Position numbers and translations under genes: made by a program. This document shows, piece by piece, positions 1 to 10,423 of a stretch of 45,782 nt of DNA (the stretch's first letter is position 1; the number at the start of each line of letters is the position of its first letter). Under the pieces are notes generated by a model that saw only the letters and a list, made by a program, of their open reading frames with translations, was not told the origin of the DNA and did no database searches. This stretch comes from Chlorokybus atmophyticus (taxonomy: Eukaryota; Streptophyta; Chlorokybophyceae; Chlorokybales; Chlorokybaceae): NCBI GenBank assembly GCA_009103225.1, contig RHPI01003762.1, forward strand, positions 221,696-267,477, given 5' to 3'.

Positions 1-3000
1 CTGTGTGACTAGCTTCTTCAATGCGGTATGGACAGTCGAGACTGTGCAGTGGACAGCATAAAGTGGACATCTCTACGGATGTCAATGCCAGCACGTACCT
101 GTATACCAGGCCGTCCCTCATGTAGGCTTTGTAGTCACGCACTGTCCGCCGCGACTTGGTGTGGATGGCAATGTTCTCTTGTGTGCAGATGCGTCCAAAC
201 AAGGCGTCGTTCCCTACGTACTGAATGCTGCCTCGTCCAATCAATATGCCTTTCTCTTTGATGTGCTGAGAGTGTGCCAAGGTGGGATATGCTTCCACAA
301 GAGCCCATATCTCCTCTGCGTGTCTGATTGTAGCCACCTCATACCAGGTGGACTCGTTGAATTCTGTTTTACTGATTGCTGACAGTGCATTGACGACTCT
401 GTGGTAGAGCAGCAGGCCTGACCTCTGATCATCACGCATGACGCCAAAGAGTCGCACAAACCATCTCCTGACAGATCGCTTCATGAAGCTGATCTCGTAG
501 TCTTTACTGTTGGATGGGGTGTTGACATACAGCTTCACAGAGCGCTCAAAGGCGTAGCACCAGAACACATCATGGTGGCCATGTCGACGGATGTTGTCAA
601 GCAGGTGGCAAGTTCCCGCAATGTGCTCCAGAATCTTCTTGTTAGTGCCAAAGCAGATCTCACTGTTTACCTTCCAGTATCTGAGCAATGCATCAGCGAG
701 CTCCAGACGGCCGGAATCCCAACCCAAGCGGCGCGAGATGTCAAAGAACAAGCGAAATATCATGTGGAGGCACATGACGAGGTCTCTCCTTTCTTCGCTT
801 AGCAGCTTGTGAAAAACATAAGGCACAGCAAATTGCACAAAGAGCTGGTGCTCCTGCGCCTTCCACCATCCAAGGCGACTGCTGAGGCCATGTGGCCAGC
901 GGTTACCATGCCTCAACTCCCTGGGCCGTGCGTTTCTCATCACAGTTAGCCGACTGTCAATCTCAGCCTTGCTGACCTGCTCGTCGCCACCATCCATCAG
1001 AGTGCAGGCTGTCAAGCTCTTGGCCAGTCCTTCGGCTAGCGTGTGCATGGCATCAAAGACCATGTCCTGGCATGGGTCAAACTCGTACATCCGCCAAAGC
1101 CTCCACAAAGGCGACAGCCCGTTGACGCCATACTTCTTGGCTTTTTCTTTCTTGCGATTGGGATCTTCTGTGCTTTCAACTTCATCACACAGCAGGTATG
1201 TGGCCTCTGCAGTTCTTTTGGCAAATGGATGGCGACTGTGGTAGCGGCTGCTAGCGTAGTGGAAATCGGTCCTGTTGCTTCGAGTTTCTTCAACAACATC
1301 GTTGCCAGTGCTGGGATCTTGAGTAACCTTTTTGGTAACAATCGAGTACCGGATATGAGTTGCCAGCAGGCAACAAGCCCTGCAACCGCATAAGCCGCCA
1401 TTCTTGAATTGCCCCATCTCGCTTTGAGCGGGATTGTCACCGGCTATGTTCATGACAATGGCTCTGAGGAAAATCTTCTCACCTGCAAAACCCGTTGCAT
1501 CAGGACGCACTGCTTTGTGGGCAGCGCGTGTGAAGCTATGCGCAGGACACAACCGCGACTGTCAACATGGACTGTCCCGTACATTAGACAGCTGCACTGC
1601 AAACACAGTCGCTGGTGACAGTCTTCTCAACGCGCGATGGACTCATAAAAGGTGGCAACCAATGAAGTGCATAATTGTGACAGTCGTTTTTGCACAGCCC
1701 TTAATGGACTGTGCTTACTCTGCTCGATTCATTACAATGGGTATTAAGTTGACAGGCGATGTCGACAGTCACATTTATGACACAGCATTGCGCACGAGGT
1801 CTTGTGAACAGATGTATCAAGCGTACCGGCCGATCAATGAGGGAGCTTGATGTCCACCTGGCTGGAGTCCAAACCGTAGTGCGTAGGGAAGCCCATGGCG
1901 TACAAATCCTCCAACTCATCCAGCATGGGCTTCATAAACGGGTTTAGACAGTCCTTGTCAGCGTCGAGTAGCTCGTCAACTGGGACAAACACCACGGACA
2001 TGATGGAAGAAGCCTGTGAGCTGACGCGCTTGCCTCCGTTGAGTACAACAATGTTGATGACAAGGTTGCTCCGCTTTGTAGTTGATGCGCAGCTGAAACC
2101 ATCGCTGTGCATCATGAGCGCAATGTTGGTCTCCAGTACACTGCTGCGCAGCCTCTTCATTGTCATAGGAGCATTCGCAATGCCATTTCTGATATCCATC
2201 CCTGTGCTGGGACATGTCAATGTCATCATTGTAGCGTCCACAATCGCATTTGTTTGGCAGAGGAATGGTCTTCGTGCAGTCCCAAAAAAAAGACAGCTCT
2301 CTCCACTTGCTGCCATGCCAATCTTCCCATTGAGGCACTGGGGCCTGGTTGACTGGCACGTCGAGCCAGGTGTCTTTGTCTTGCCAAGCAACAAGGTTGT
2401 CATATGCAATAGAAGGTACTTGCAGCCACGGACCGAGCCTTGGACCAATGGGTGTGTACAGAAAGTCAATGCACTCCTTGCGCGTGCGCCCGCATTGGCC
2501 TCCGCACGGCTGTTTCCACAAGCGCTTCACAAGCTTGTGGCGACTGTCATCTGCCTCGTAGCTGTCCTCGCTGTCATCGAACCCGGATGGGTAAGCATCT
2601 GGAAACAAATAACTGCATCTCGTGCATGCTGTATATCTCTGCGACTCTGGCATTCCGATGGAAGTCAGCAATGCATCGACAGCCGTGATGTCAGCCGGCT
2701 GGGAGGGGTTACGCTGGCCGAGCAAGGCGTGGAGGTCATTTCGCAGCTGACTGTGGTCATAAGTTGGATCCTTGGCAAGCTGAATGATTGAATCCTCAGC
2801 GCCGAAAACAATCTTCAGCACCTTATTTATCAGTGATTGCTGGGCATGGAAGTCCTCCAAGTCTGTCAGCAGTGACATGAACTTATCCAGCATCTTTTGC
2901 GTAGGTGTCTCTGAGAATTGTTGTTGGCAAGAGATGCCTGGTTGAGGGGTATCGCATTGTGCTGAAGGCATTGGCGGTGGGTGCATACTTTCTTGCGCCG

Positions 3001-4015
3001 CCGTGTCTAGTCGCATGTGGGCCATGGCAGTCTCCAAGTCAATCAACTGCCAAAAGAAACGGGCAGTCATCAACTGAAGTATGGTTCACAACGTTGTGCG
3101 CATAGCAGTGGGCGAACATGACAGTCGCATGGACAGCCTCAGTGCATGTCCAACAACCGTGCGCGCTATGAGTGAGCATGAGCAACATGATTAGTGCTCA
3201 CCTTGCCATGGCACCTCAGGCAAGAGCAAATTCTCTGGGAGACTTCTTGCTGCTCGGGTTCTTCAACAGCCTCTTCGTCACTAGTCAGCGCATGCAAGTT
3301 GTCAGTTGGCATGTCAACAGTCTCTTGCAGGTCTGATTGTTGCCATGGTTGCTGAGAGGGGGCAGCACTGCTGATGCCAGCCATGTTGACAGTCGGCTGT
3401 GGATCAGACTGTCGATTGAATTGCAGTGGAGCTGTTGCGGCACTGCTGGTGCTGGCAACATCGACAGTCGGCTGTTGCCTTGGGTGAAGTGTGGCTGCCA
3501 CTCCACTGGTAGTGATGCCGGCCACATGGATAGTCGGCTGTTGATTTGCGGGAGGCCTACAAAAATCCAGCAGTTAGACCATATGCGCTGGCACCATCAA
3601 CTGACAGCAATACACAGCAAGGCAGCTAGTGCACGTGCAGTTTGTTGACAGTCTCCTAGCATGTGAAGGACATATTACTGGTGAAGGCTGTCACAGCAAT
3701 GATAGCTGGTGGCGTGCACAGAAGACCGCGTGACCATTGCAGAGAAGCAAGCAAGGTCAGCAAGTTAACTTACCGCTCATGCTGCTGGCTGATCTCACCA
3801 TCCAGCTGGTCGTGCGTGGCCTCAACTTCATGGGCAGGCTGTGGGTTGTCAACATCGTGCTGCACATCAGCCGCCTGCTCCGGCATGGGTAGGGAACTCT
3901 GTTGGCTGCGACGGCGGTGCCTACGACTGGTGTTCCTCTTATCGGCTGGTTGCAAGTTGATTCCCAGCTTGGTACTAATGTCCCTGGCAAACTTGACAGC
4001 TTTTTTGCTTGCCAT
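1..4015 (-). CDS. TNP2-like CACTA transposase, spliced, 3' end beyond left edge
   Basis: Inferred exons on the minus strand: 4015-3774, 3556-3202, 3046-1858 and 1558-1 (open to the edge). The donors read GTAAGT, GTGAGC and GTGGAC, and each junction keeps the frame. The start was taken at the Met at 4015 (MASKKAV); an in-frame Met at 4195 would add an Arg/Ala-rich leader. The last exon is a clean open frame of about 519 codons with TNP2-family landmarks: GDNPAQSE, a CGCRACC cysteine cluster, YGVNGLSPLW, DAMHTL, and WCYAFERS near residue 350 of that exon. The third exon has HSDGF followed by a VINIVVLNGG stretch. Known: TNP2 carries a DDE-type core in the nucleus; the Asp of HSDGF and of GDNPA are candidate catalytic residues. 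Within exon 3 the frame changes somewhere between an A8 run at about 2285 and 2130, so the copy may be mutated. A donor-like site (CAG/GTACGT) near 106 may end the last visible exon. Confidence 0.8.
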
Positions 4016-4320
4016 TGATATTGCGCCAGCATTCGTCCACCAAGTACACCGCCAAGAGGCCGCCGCCGCCGCCACCAACAAGAGCGCCGCCGCCTGCTCC
4101 CTCCGCCGGCGCCACCTCACTGAGCGGTAAAACCCTACTGCACAGACCACGGTACTCTTAGCCCATGCACGTGAGTTGACAGTCGCACCATGCAAGGTGC
4201 TTGACTCTATGGAGTAACTGCAAACCGTTCGATAAGCTTGGATCGACGGTTACTAGAGGCTGCCATAAAGACTTACCCTTGACAGTCGCATCATGCATGG
4301 TGCGACTGTCAAAGAGCTGA
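4016..4320. other. 5' leader of the CACTA element
   Basis: No convincing gene. The stretch between the transposase start and the palindrome array holds several copies of TTGACAGTCGC (4177, 4278) and one inverted copy (4302-4311). The pair at 4278-4311 (gacagtcgca...tgcgactgtc) could form a hairpin. The transposase promoter should lie here, but no clear TATA box was seen. Confidence 0.4.
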
Positions 4321-4970
4321 GCGTGCATCAGCGATGGTCCCAATCACTGTTCTGCGGACCAACCTAGAACCACGCATGGTCCGTACTCTCCCAGACCTTC
4401 GGACAAGGAAGAGCTTGGTTAAGTCAAGGACCATATACGGTCCGCAAGTATACGACAATTGAGACCAATAGTTGCCTGGTTAGCTTAAGGACCATGAATG
4501 GTCCACAACTTATTAGATTTTGAACCAGTAAGAGCTTGTTAAGGCGGCAGACCATGTATGGTGCGTGCTGCTTGTCCAAAATGACCGATAAGCTGAGCGT
4601 GCACCAGCAACGGTCCGCCCAATCAGTGTGGTTCGGACCAGTCCCATCGAATTCATTCACCGCAACATATATGGTCCGGCATTGTTGTGGTCCAGACCAC
4701 GCATGGTCCGTACACCCATTGACAGTCGCACCGGCAATATGCCTGGTCCGGCTGCAGACCGTGTATGGTCCAGTCTTTCGCGGCCAGTAGGACCGGTAAT
4801 ATGTCTGGTCCAGCCACGCACCACATCTGGTGCGTGACTGCGCACCAGGATTCGATACCCCGAACGGACCAGGAACGGTCCGTCACTCGCGAACCAGGCA
4901 GTCCTGGCCCGCGGGATACGGACCATGCATGGTCCTGGGGGTCCGTGAAAGGACCATACCTGGTCCTTGA
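4321..4970. repeat. Subterminal array of GGACCAT..ATGGTCC palindromes
   Basis: About a dozen 16-bp perfect or near-perfect palindromes lie here. The clearest are at 4428-4443, 4489-4504, 4549-4564, 4694-4709, 4866-4881, 4920-4935 (GGACCATGCATGGTCC, perfect) and 4951-4966; related half-sites fill the gaps. The first three are spaced 60-61 bp apart. A variant starting GCACCA and ending TGGTGC occurs at 4817-4832. The array ends about 12 bp before the CACTA terminus, where subterminal binding sites are expected, so it probably binds the element's own protein. That function is inferred. Confidence 0.75.
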
Positions 4971-4978
4971 ACGTCAAT

Positions 4979-4990
4979 CCGTGTGTAGTG
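4979..4990 (-). repeat. CACTA terminal inverted repeat (right end)
   Basis: On the minus strand the element begins CACTACACACGG. Beyond it (4991 on) the GACAGTC and GGACCAT motifs stop. The partner repeat is outside the window, so the exact length is unknown. Confidence 0.6.
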
Positions 4991-5230
4991 GTTGAGAGTG
5001 TTTAAGAACACTTACTTAGCAGCATGCATGCTTACTTGCTTGTTTTACGGAACTTACAACCGATCAGATTGAACGTCCTCTGCTGCCATAGAATATGTCT
5101 TCATTTGCACGCTTTGATTCAACGCATGTAAGAAGTTGGCAATAGCAACGGTTATTCACTGTACTCTTATGGACCCTATCTCAACCAAAGGGCTAACGGT
5201 TGGTTGTGCATTCCCACAACCTGGCAGTTT
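4991..5230. other. Spacer between CACTA element and Ty3 element 1
   Basis: A 240-bp stretch with no gene, repeat or recognisable site. Its last bases (before TGT at 5231) are not shared with the sequence upstream of the second LTR, which helps set the LTR start. Confidence 0.5.
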
Positions 5231-5830
5231 TGTATCATGCCTATTGTCCGCGCATACCAGCCTTCATCGGGCATGCTACATCGAAACCCTCACCCGGCCT
5301 ACCAGCATATCGACCCGCGCGCGTCACTGACCAGAAGCTAGGTCATGACTCTAGATTAGCTCATGACCATAGCCTACATAGGCACCGCGCGTAGCTTTTC
5401 AGTTGTGAGTTCAGTTACAAGTTGTGTTCTATATTAAGTGGGGATTTCTGTGGAAATAACCTCGATATGACCGCTTATGTTCTGAACAGTCATGATTTGA
5501 CTTGAATAAGTAGTCATGGTGTTCACCGGATTAGCTGGTGACACTGTGAGTGACAAAGCTAAGAGCTTGTGAAGCGACTTGAACCACAAACACGCCGTCC
5601 CGGTTATTAAGAAATCCCTCACCGTGTGAGAGCCTGTGCATGCTCGTGTGCACCGCGCTTGTTATTGTTGTAAGCTTGGTGTGCTTGGTTGTGGTGTGCG
5701 AGGTGGCATCAATTAGGGCATAGCATCCCCGTGTTGCTCGCTCATTCACCTCACTTAACAGTGTAACACATTTTCCACTCATGTAAAGAACTTTGTGAAC
5801 AGCACTACCTATAGTAGTGGCTTGTTAAAT
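5231..5830 (+). repeat. 5' LTR of Ty3 element 1
   Basis: Starts at TGT and matches 14905-15502 over its whole length with scattered substitutions and small indels. Shared blocks include GTCCGCGCATACCAGCC, CTACATAGGCACCGCGCG and AACACATTTTCCACT. The match fades around 5827-5834, so the exact 3' edge is uncertain. Confidence 0.8.
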
Positions 5831-6041
5831 CACATTGTCACCCTCTTTGCTCAAGTGAGTGTGGTTGCATTCTGTACATAAGAAGTGCAGCTTGTAGTTG
5901 TATAAATCTCAGTGCATTGTTGTCACATCCATTGCATAGTGCGCACAAGCACTAGTGTGTTGGGTGATAGCAGCATTGGAGATATCATTGTAGAGTACCA
6001 ACTCAAACACTCTACCCTTCATATACCATTGCATCAGCTGT

Positions 6042-7276
6042 ATGAGCAGGCCCACCCCTTTCTCGCCAATAGAAGAAGGGAACCTCAAGAACAGGAGCCC
6101 AACCTCCAACCTTACCTACGAGCGCGCAAGTGAAGGGAGCAGTTACCGTAGCAGCAGAGGCTCACGCCCTGTCTCCGGCTTCACCTCCTTTCACTCCACT
6201 CCTCGTCAGCGAGCATCCCCACCTCCGTCGGACAGTGACGACGAGATGGAGCCTTCCATCTCAACCAACTCCATGCGCTTCGCCGAACGCCCTGGCACCA
6301 CCTCACTTGATGAGTTCATCATCAAGTTCCACTCCAAGATGCGGCAGCAAGCCCTCAAGAGCAAAGACTAGACAGATGAGGTATCGTTTCATGTGTCCGC
6401 TCAATACCTTGATCACGAAGCACATGATGTGTGGAAGTCCGTTGCTGAGTTGCACAAGATTGACGGCTACGGCGAGCTGGCTAGTACCATAGCCTCCGCA
6501 TCACTGCATCCCCCATCAGCTGCTGTCTCTATAGCAACGGCCCCACCAGCATTATTCACTGGTCTCACCCTAGCCGCAGCCATGGAGAAGGCAATAAATG
6601 AAGAAATTGAGGTGGCAGTGGCTTCCTTAACTCCTGCAGAGATTAAGGCCAAGAAGGCTGATCGTCGGAATAGGATACTCAACCTCACCGCTGCCATCAT
6701 CAAGGAGCAACAAGCTGCAGCGTTGGAAGTGGCTACTCCCTTGCTACCAACACCGAGCTCGCGTGCTCCAGCAGGAGGCTTTTCACCCTCGGATCCGTGG
6801 CATTGCGTGCACTCGCGCTTACGGTGGGCACTGCCATGTCGGACTCTCTTTCGAAAGACCTCTAAGCCGCACTTCGGCGTACGTTCCCTCAAACTAACAG
6901 CAAGGTGGAGGAGTTGAGGTGCTTTTCATAGAAGCCCAACGAGGACCCTTTTCGGCTGTATTCGCGGTTGGAAGGGTTGCTTAAAGACATTGACTATAAC
7001 ATCGATAGTGAGGAGGCGGCAGCAGTGGTGTATGTGGCCGAGTTGGATCCCACCTTGAGCGAGTCAATGCGCCTAACGCTGAACTACAGCAGGCCCCTTG
7101 GCTACCTCCTCAAGGAAGCTTTCGAGATTGCACAAGCCATCCACAAGCGCGCGGTGTATGGGAAAGCAGTGCTGGACACCACCCGCAGTGCCTCACGACC
7201 TATAGCAGGAACAAGTGTAGAGCCCCCTCGGCGAGACCGCAGTCAGAGAGACTCAAGGAGTTCACAACAAGCATGA
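6042..7276 (+). pseudogene. Gag capsid region of Ty3 element 1, broken
   Basis: Three overlapping frames make up a Gag. 6042-6371 has a Ser/Pro/Arg-rich N-terminus ending in a basic helix. 6393-6760 is Ala/Glu-rich and helical (MEKAINEEIE). 6930-7276 has the retrotransposon-gag signature KPNEDPFRLYSRLEGLL, followed by an Arg-rich tail (RRDRSQRDSR). Gag forms the virus-like particle that packages element RNA. Stops at about 6369, 6915 and 6928 and at least one frame change break it. Confidence 0.65.
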
Positions 7277-7307
7277 ACGGTCAGCTCATGCTGCCCTTGT
7301 TGCTCCA

Positions 7308-8198
7308 GTGGTCTGCCATCGGTGTGGTCGGTATGGCCACTACAAAAAGGAGTGCACCGAAGAGTATGGCAACCTTGTGTGCGACTATTGCCACAAGACG
7401 GGACACTTGGAGACCGTATGCTGGCTCAAGTTCCCTGAGCTGCGGCCCTCTATTGGCTACAACATCTGCAACAGCGCTGGTGGCTACTGCGGCAACAACA
7501 ACAACAACAACGGGGGCTACCACAACAGCAACAACACTGGCGACCACAACAACGGCAACAACACTGGTGGCAACCACCCCAACATCCTCAATGCCGGCAA
7601 CCGCAGAGAGGAGCCGGGCTACAGATGGAAACACCGCCCTCCACACCGCAAAGGACCTGAGGGACGTCCTCGTGCTGGAGCGGCGGCTGTCAAAGCACCA
7701 GCACCTCAATTAGCCGTTGACCAAGTTGCAGCCCTTATGGCGCGCGTGGCACAACTGGAAGAGGACAAGGAGCACGATGATCAAGCCTGCTGCTCTGCCC
7801 ACTGGGCTTTAATGACACCAAAACGGGACACTCCCCCGCCATCGCGTGTGTTACCAAAAAGACGTGCGCGCAGAGAAGCTGGCGCATCAGCATTAGCGGC
7901 ATTGTCAAAAGATACAAATGCTGATGCCTTGGCAGCCATTACCACTGGTGGGACGACGCCGTCAACAATATCATCGGCATCCACACCAACCACGACAGCA
8001 GGTGCAAGGACCCCTGGCACCATGCTATCTTCGGTGATGGAAAGCACTGCCGCGGCAGCCATGGCCGGCGGGTTTGTGGGTGGTGAAGCTACCACTCCTG
8101 CCTCCATTAGAGCCGCAACATTAGCCACGACTGCTGCCACCCTCACTGCTGCAACCTCGGTGACGACAGCTGCTGCAGGTGCCACAACCATCACTTGA
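7308..8198 (+). pseudogene. Gag nucleocapsid with two CCHC zinc knuckles, then low-complexity tail
   Basis: This frame opens with two classic C-x2-C-x4-H-x4-C knuckles (CHRCGRYGHYKKEC and CDYCHKTGHLETVC), which bind element RNA. They are followed by an Asn/Gly/His tract encoded by AACAAC-type repeats (7490-7600), a basic stretch, and a long Ala/Thr-rich tail to 8198. The low-complexity half may be slippage-prone DNA rather than constrained protein. Confidence 0.7.
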
Positions 8199-9502
8199 AG
8201 TGATGCTGCCGCACCCACGGCAATACCACCTGAGGTTCGAGCAGCACCGCCACCAGCACTTGATGTCACTCAGCAAGTGCCACGCGGACCGCAAGCAGAC
8301 CGAGCCTGGGCTTCCGTTCTGCGCAACATCGAGCCCACCACCATTGCGCACGGATTGGCGGGGCTGCGCACCACACGCGTGGCACGCAATGATCGCATCT
8401 TGCCCCTACCACCTCCATAGTACCACACGCTGCCGGAACCCACCCAGCAACAACTGGAGAACAAAATTCTCGTCGGCACTGCTCCAGAGATGCGGGATTA
8501 GCTTCTCAGGGTTACCTACCGGCGACCTGCTGTGTTGGAGCTGGCTATACATCTGTTCTTGGCGTTGCATGCAAGGCTGCAGGGCGCACCCAGTCAATCG
8601 CGAACTCCAATGCCCGCGCAACAGATTGGCTTCGAGCCCTCACCACTGGACCCGCTCGGACTTCAGCGCCGCAGAATACAAGACCTCGTGGTGACCACGT
8701 CGGACATGCCGTTGGGCACTGACCCTGGGCTTCGAGGGCTCACTCAGGGAAGCCTGCATGAGCGGTTTTCTGCCCTCGAATAAGCACATCGCTATCGAGT
8801 GGACCAAGCAGCATAAGTTGACGCACGCCGTCAAGCATACAAAGCAGCACACGCCGTTCCAGTGCCGACCGCTGCGCCGGCGGATGTCGCCAGCACCTCC
8901 ACTACACTGACCGTGGTGCAGCCCACATCAACTGCAGTCGCTCCGCAAGGGCAGCAACTGTTGCGGACCAAGCAAGGGCGTTGGCGCAACAATTGAGGGG
9001 GGTAATTGCCCAGCTGCTGCCTCCTTTGGTTGAAGACATGCCCGAGGATCAACGCAATTCAGGGCGAGGGTACCTCACCCCACAAGGGGACACTACACAA
9101 CGAGGAGGAGCTGGTATGGTGAGCAACAACTCCATACCGCACTCATACGAAAATCAGTTATGCTGCACAGGCCTGAGGGCAGTGCATTAAGACAGGTGAT
9201 GGGGATGCGAGAAGGCAGCCACCCTAGCACGTCTGGTGACATGGCTCGTCGCTAATCACCCTGCCGTCCCCGTGTTTACCTTTGACATCAGAGCATCACG
9301 GTGGGGGGCATTTGTTCGCTCGCTGCGACAAGCATACAAGGCTGCCACCACGGCTCCGGACACGTTGAAGGGAGTGCAAGAGGCAATGCTGCGGTTGCCA
9401 GGGGTGAAAGCAGCGCGGCAATGACGGCGCATTGCCATTGCTCATGAGCTACACGCACAGCAGATGGACCTCTAGCGCACCATACGTGCACGCACCATAA
9501 CC
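8199..9502 (+). other. Degraded coding-like spacer between Gag and protease
   Basis: A 1.3-kb stretch that shifts between frames with several stops. Pieces such as 8532-8783 and 9236-9424 have coding-like composition (ELAIHLFLALHARLQG; GAFVRSLRQAYKAA). Similar helical, Ala/Gln-rich pieces recur. No family was recognised. It probably continues the Gag-Pol polyprotein. Confidence 0.4.
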
Positions 9503-10423
9503 GTGGTCGTTTTCGGTTTGGTACAAGGAAGGTGGGATGCCTACATGGCAGGGATCTTGCGAGTCACCACCATCACCCACGACATGCTGCGACAGCTACT
9601 ACACGCAGTGTACCTGCAACCCATGCCTCAATACCATCATTGGCCTGACATGGACACGGAGCCCACGGCCACGTGGGAAGGGACATTGGTCAGGGAGGCG
9701 ACTCATGACGTCCAACGGACATACGCAGCAGAGCAACCTGAACGCGAGGCAGGCCCACAAACACCGGGTCCTCCGAGTTTTCCTCCACAACCATTGGGTA
9801 CACCCGCGGGCATGATCCCATCCTCGCAAAGGCAGCATCCACCTGCACCGCCACCACAACCGGCGCTGGAACCCCTAGCACCAAGGCTTCCCCGTGTCTA
9901 CCAACCACTACGACAAGGTCGGTTCGGCAGGGGGAGAGGGCAAGGAGGGGGTCCTCCGGACCCAGCAGGTAGAGGAGCTTTAACTGCACTATGCTCAGCA
10001 CTCCCAGCTGAGAGACATGAGGCCCCAATGGTGGCAGCCCGCACGGGGAGGCTGCGCATCAACGCCAATGCGGCCATGGTTGCCAATCAAGGCCAGCACG
10101 TGACCGTCAACGTGCTGGCACCCAAGCATGTGATGCTGGACACCGGAGCACAGCCTGTCATCATTGGGCGTTTTCTTACTCGGTCCCTTGGCATCACCAG
10201 CTTGGACTTGCGGCCTTATCCATATGTGTTGGACACCGCTACCGGCAGTGGCGACAAGGTGATGGGGATCACCAAGGAGGCCCTCTGCATCCGTTTGACA
10301 GGGTTGGACCCAACCCACACCACGGAGATCATTCAGCAATTCGTGGTCACCAACGCCGGCTCCTTCGATTTTTTGCTTGGACAGGACTTCAACTTCCCCG
10401 TGGGCATGGGCATGGACTGCTGA
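9503..10423 (+). pseudogene. Pro-rich linker plus retropepsin-type aspartic protease
   Basis: An open frame of 306 codons. The first 150 residues are Pro/Gln-rich. The protease begins near residue 180: VMLDTGAQPVIIG carries the catalytic D-T-G, and FLLGQDF near the end matches the second conserved block of retroviral-type proteases. This enzyme cuts the Gag-Pol polyprotein. The frame ends with TGA at 10421-10423 right after the protease. Homologous-looking text resumes at once (FRPHWDEDDEEVHGYLPLEL), so this stop probably interrupts a longer polyprotein. Confidence 0.8.

Larger units (their letters stand above)
1..4990 (-). mobile_element. CACTA (En/Spm-type) DNA transposon, right-hand (5') part; left end outside window
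   Basis: Seen: a minus-strand TNP2-type transposase gene, followed on its 5' side by a dense field of short palindromes. The field ends at 4979-4990 in a sequence that reads CACTACACACGG on the minus strand, which is a CACTA-type terminus. CACTA elements make 3-bp target duplications; the candidate triplet on this side is gtt at 4991-4993. The matching terminus must lie left of base 1, so neither the inverted repeat nor the target duplication can be confirmed here. The short motif GACAGTC/GACTGTC recurs through the whole element, in introns and exons. Known for the superfamily: subterminal repeats bind a transposon-encoded protein, and TNP2 cuts the ends. Confidence 0.75.

Noticed and set aside
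1895-2791. 298-codon plus-strand frame
   Set aside because: It overlaps the third exon of the TNP2-like transposase on the other strand, where domain motifs and splice sites agree; the plus frame has none.
4840-4865. tRNA T-arm-like GGATTCGATACCCCG
   Set aside because: No matching acceptor, D or anticodon arms around it; it lies within the palindrome array.
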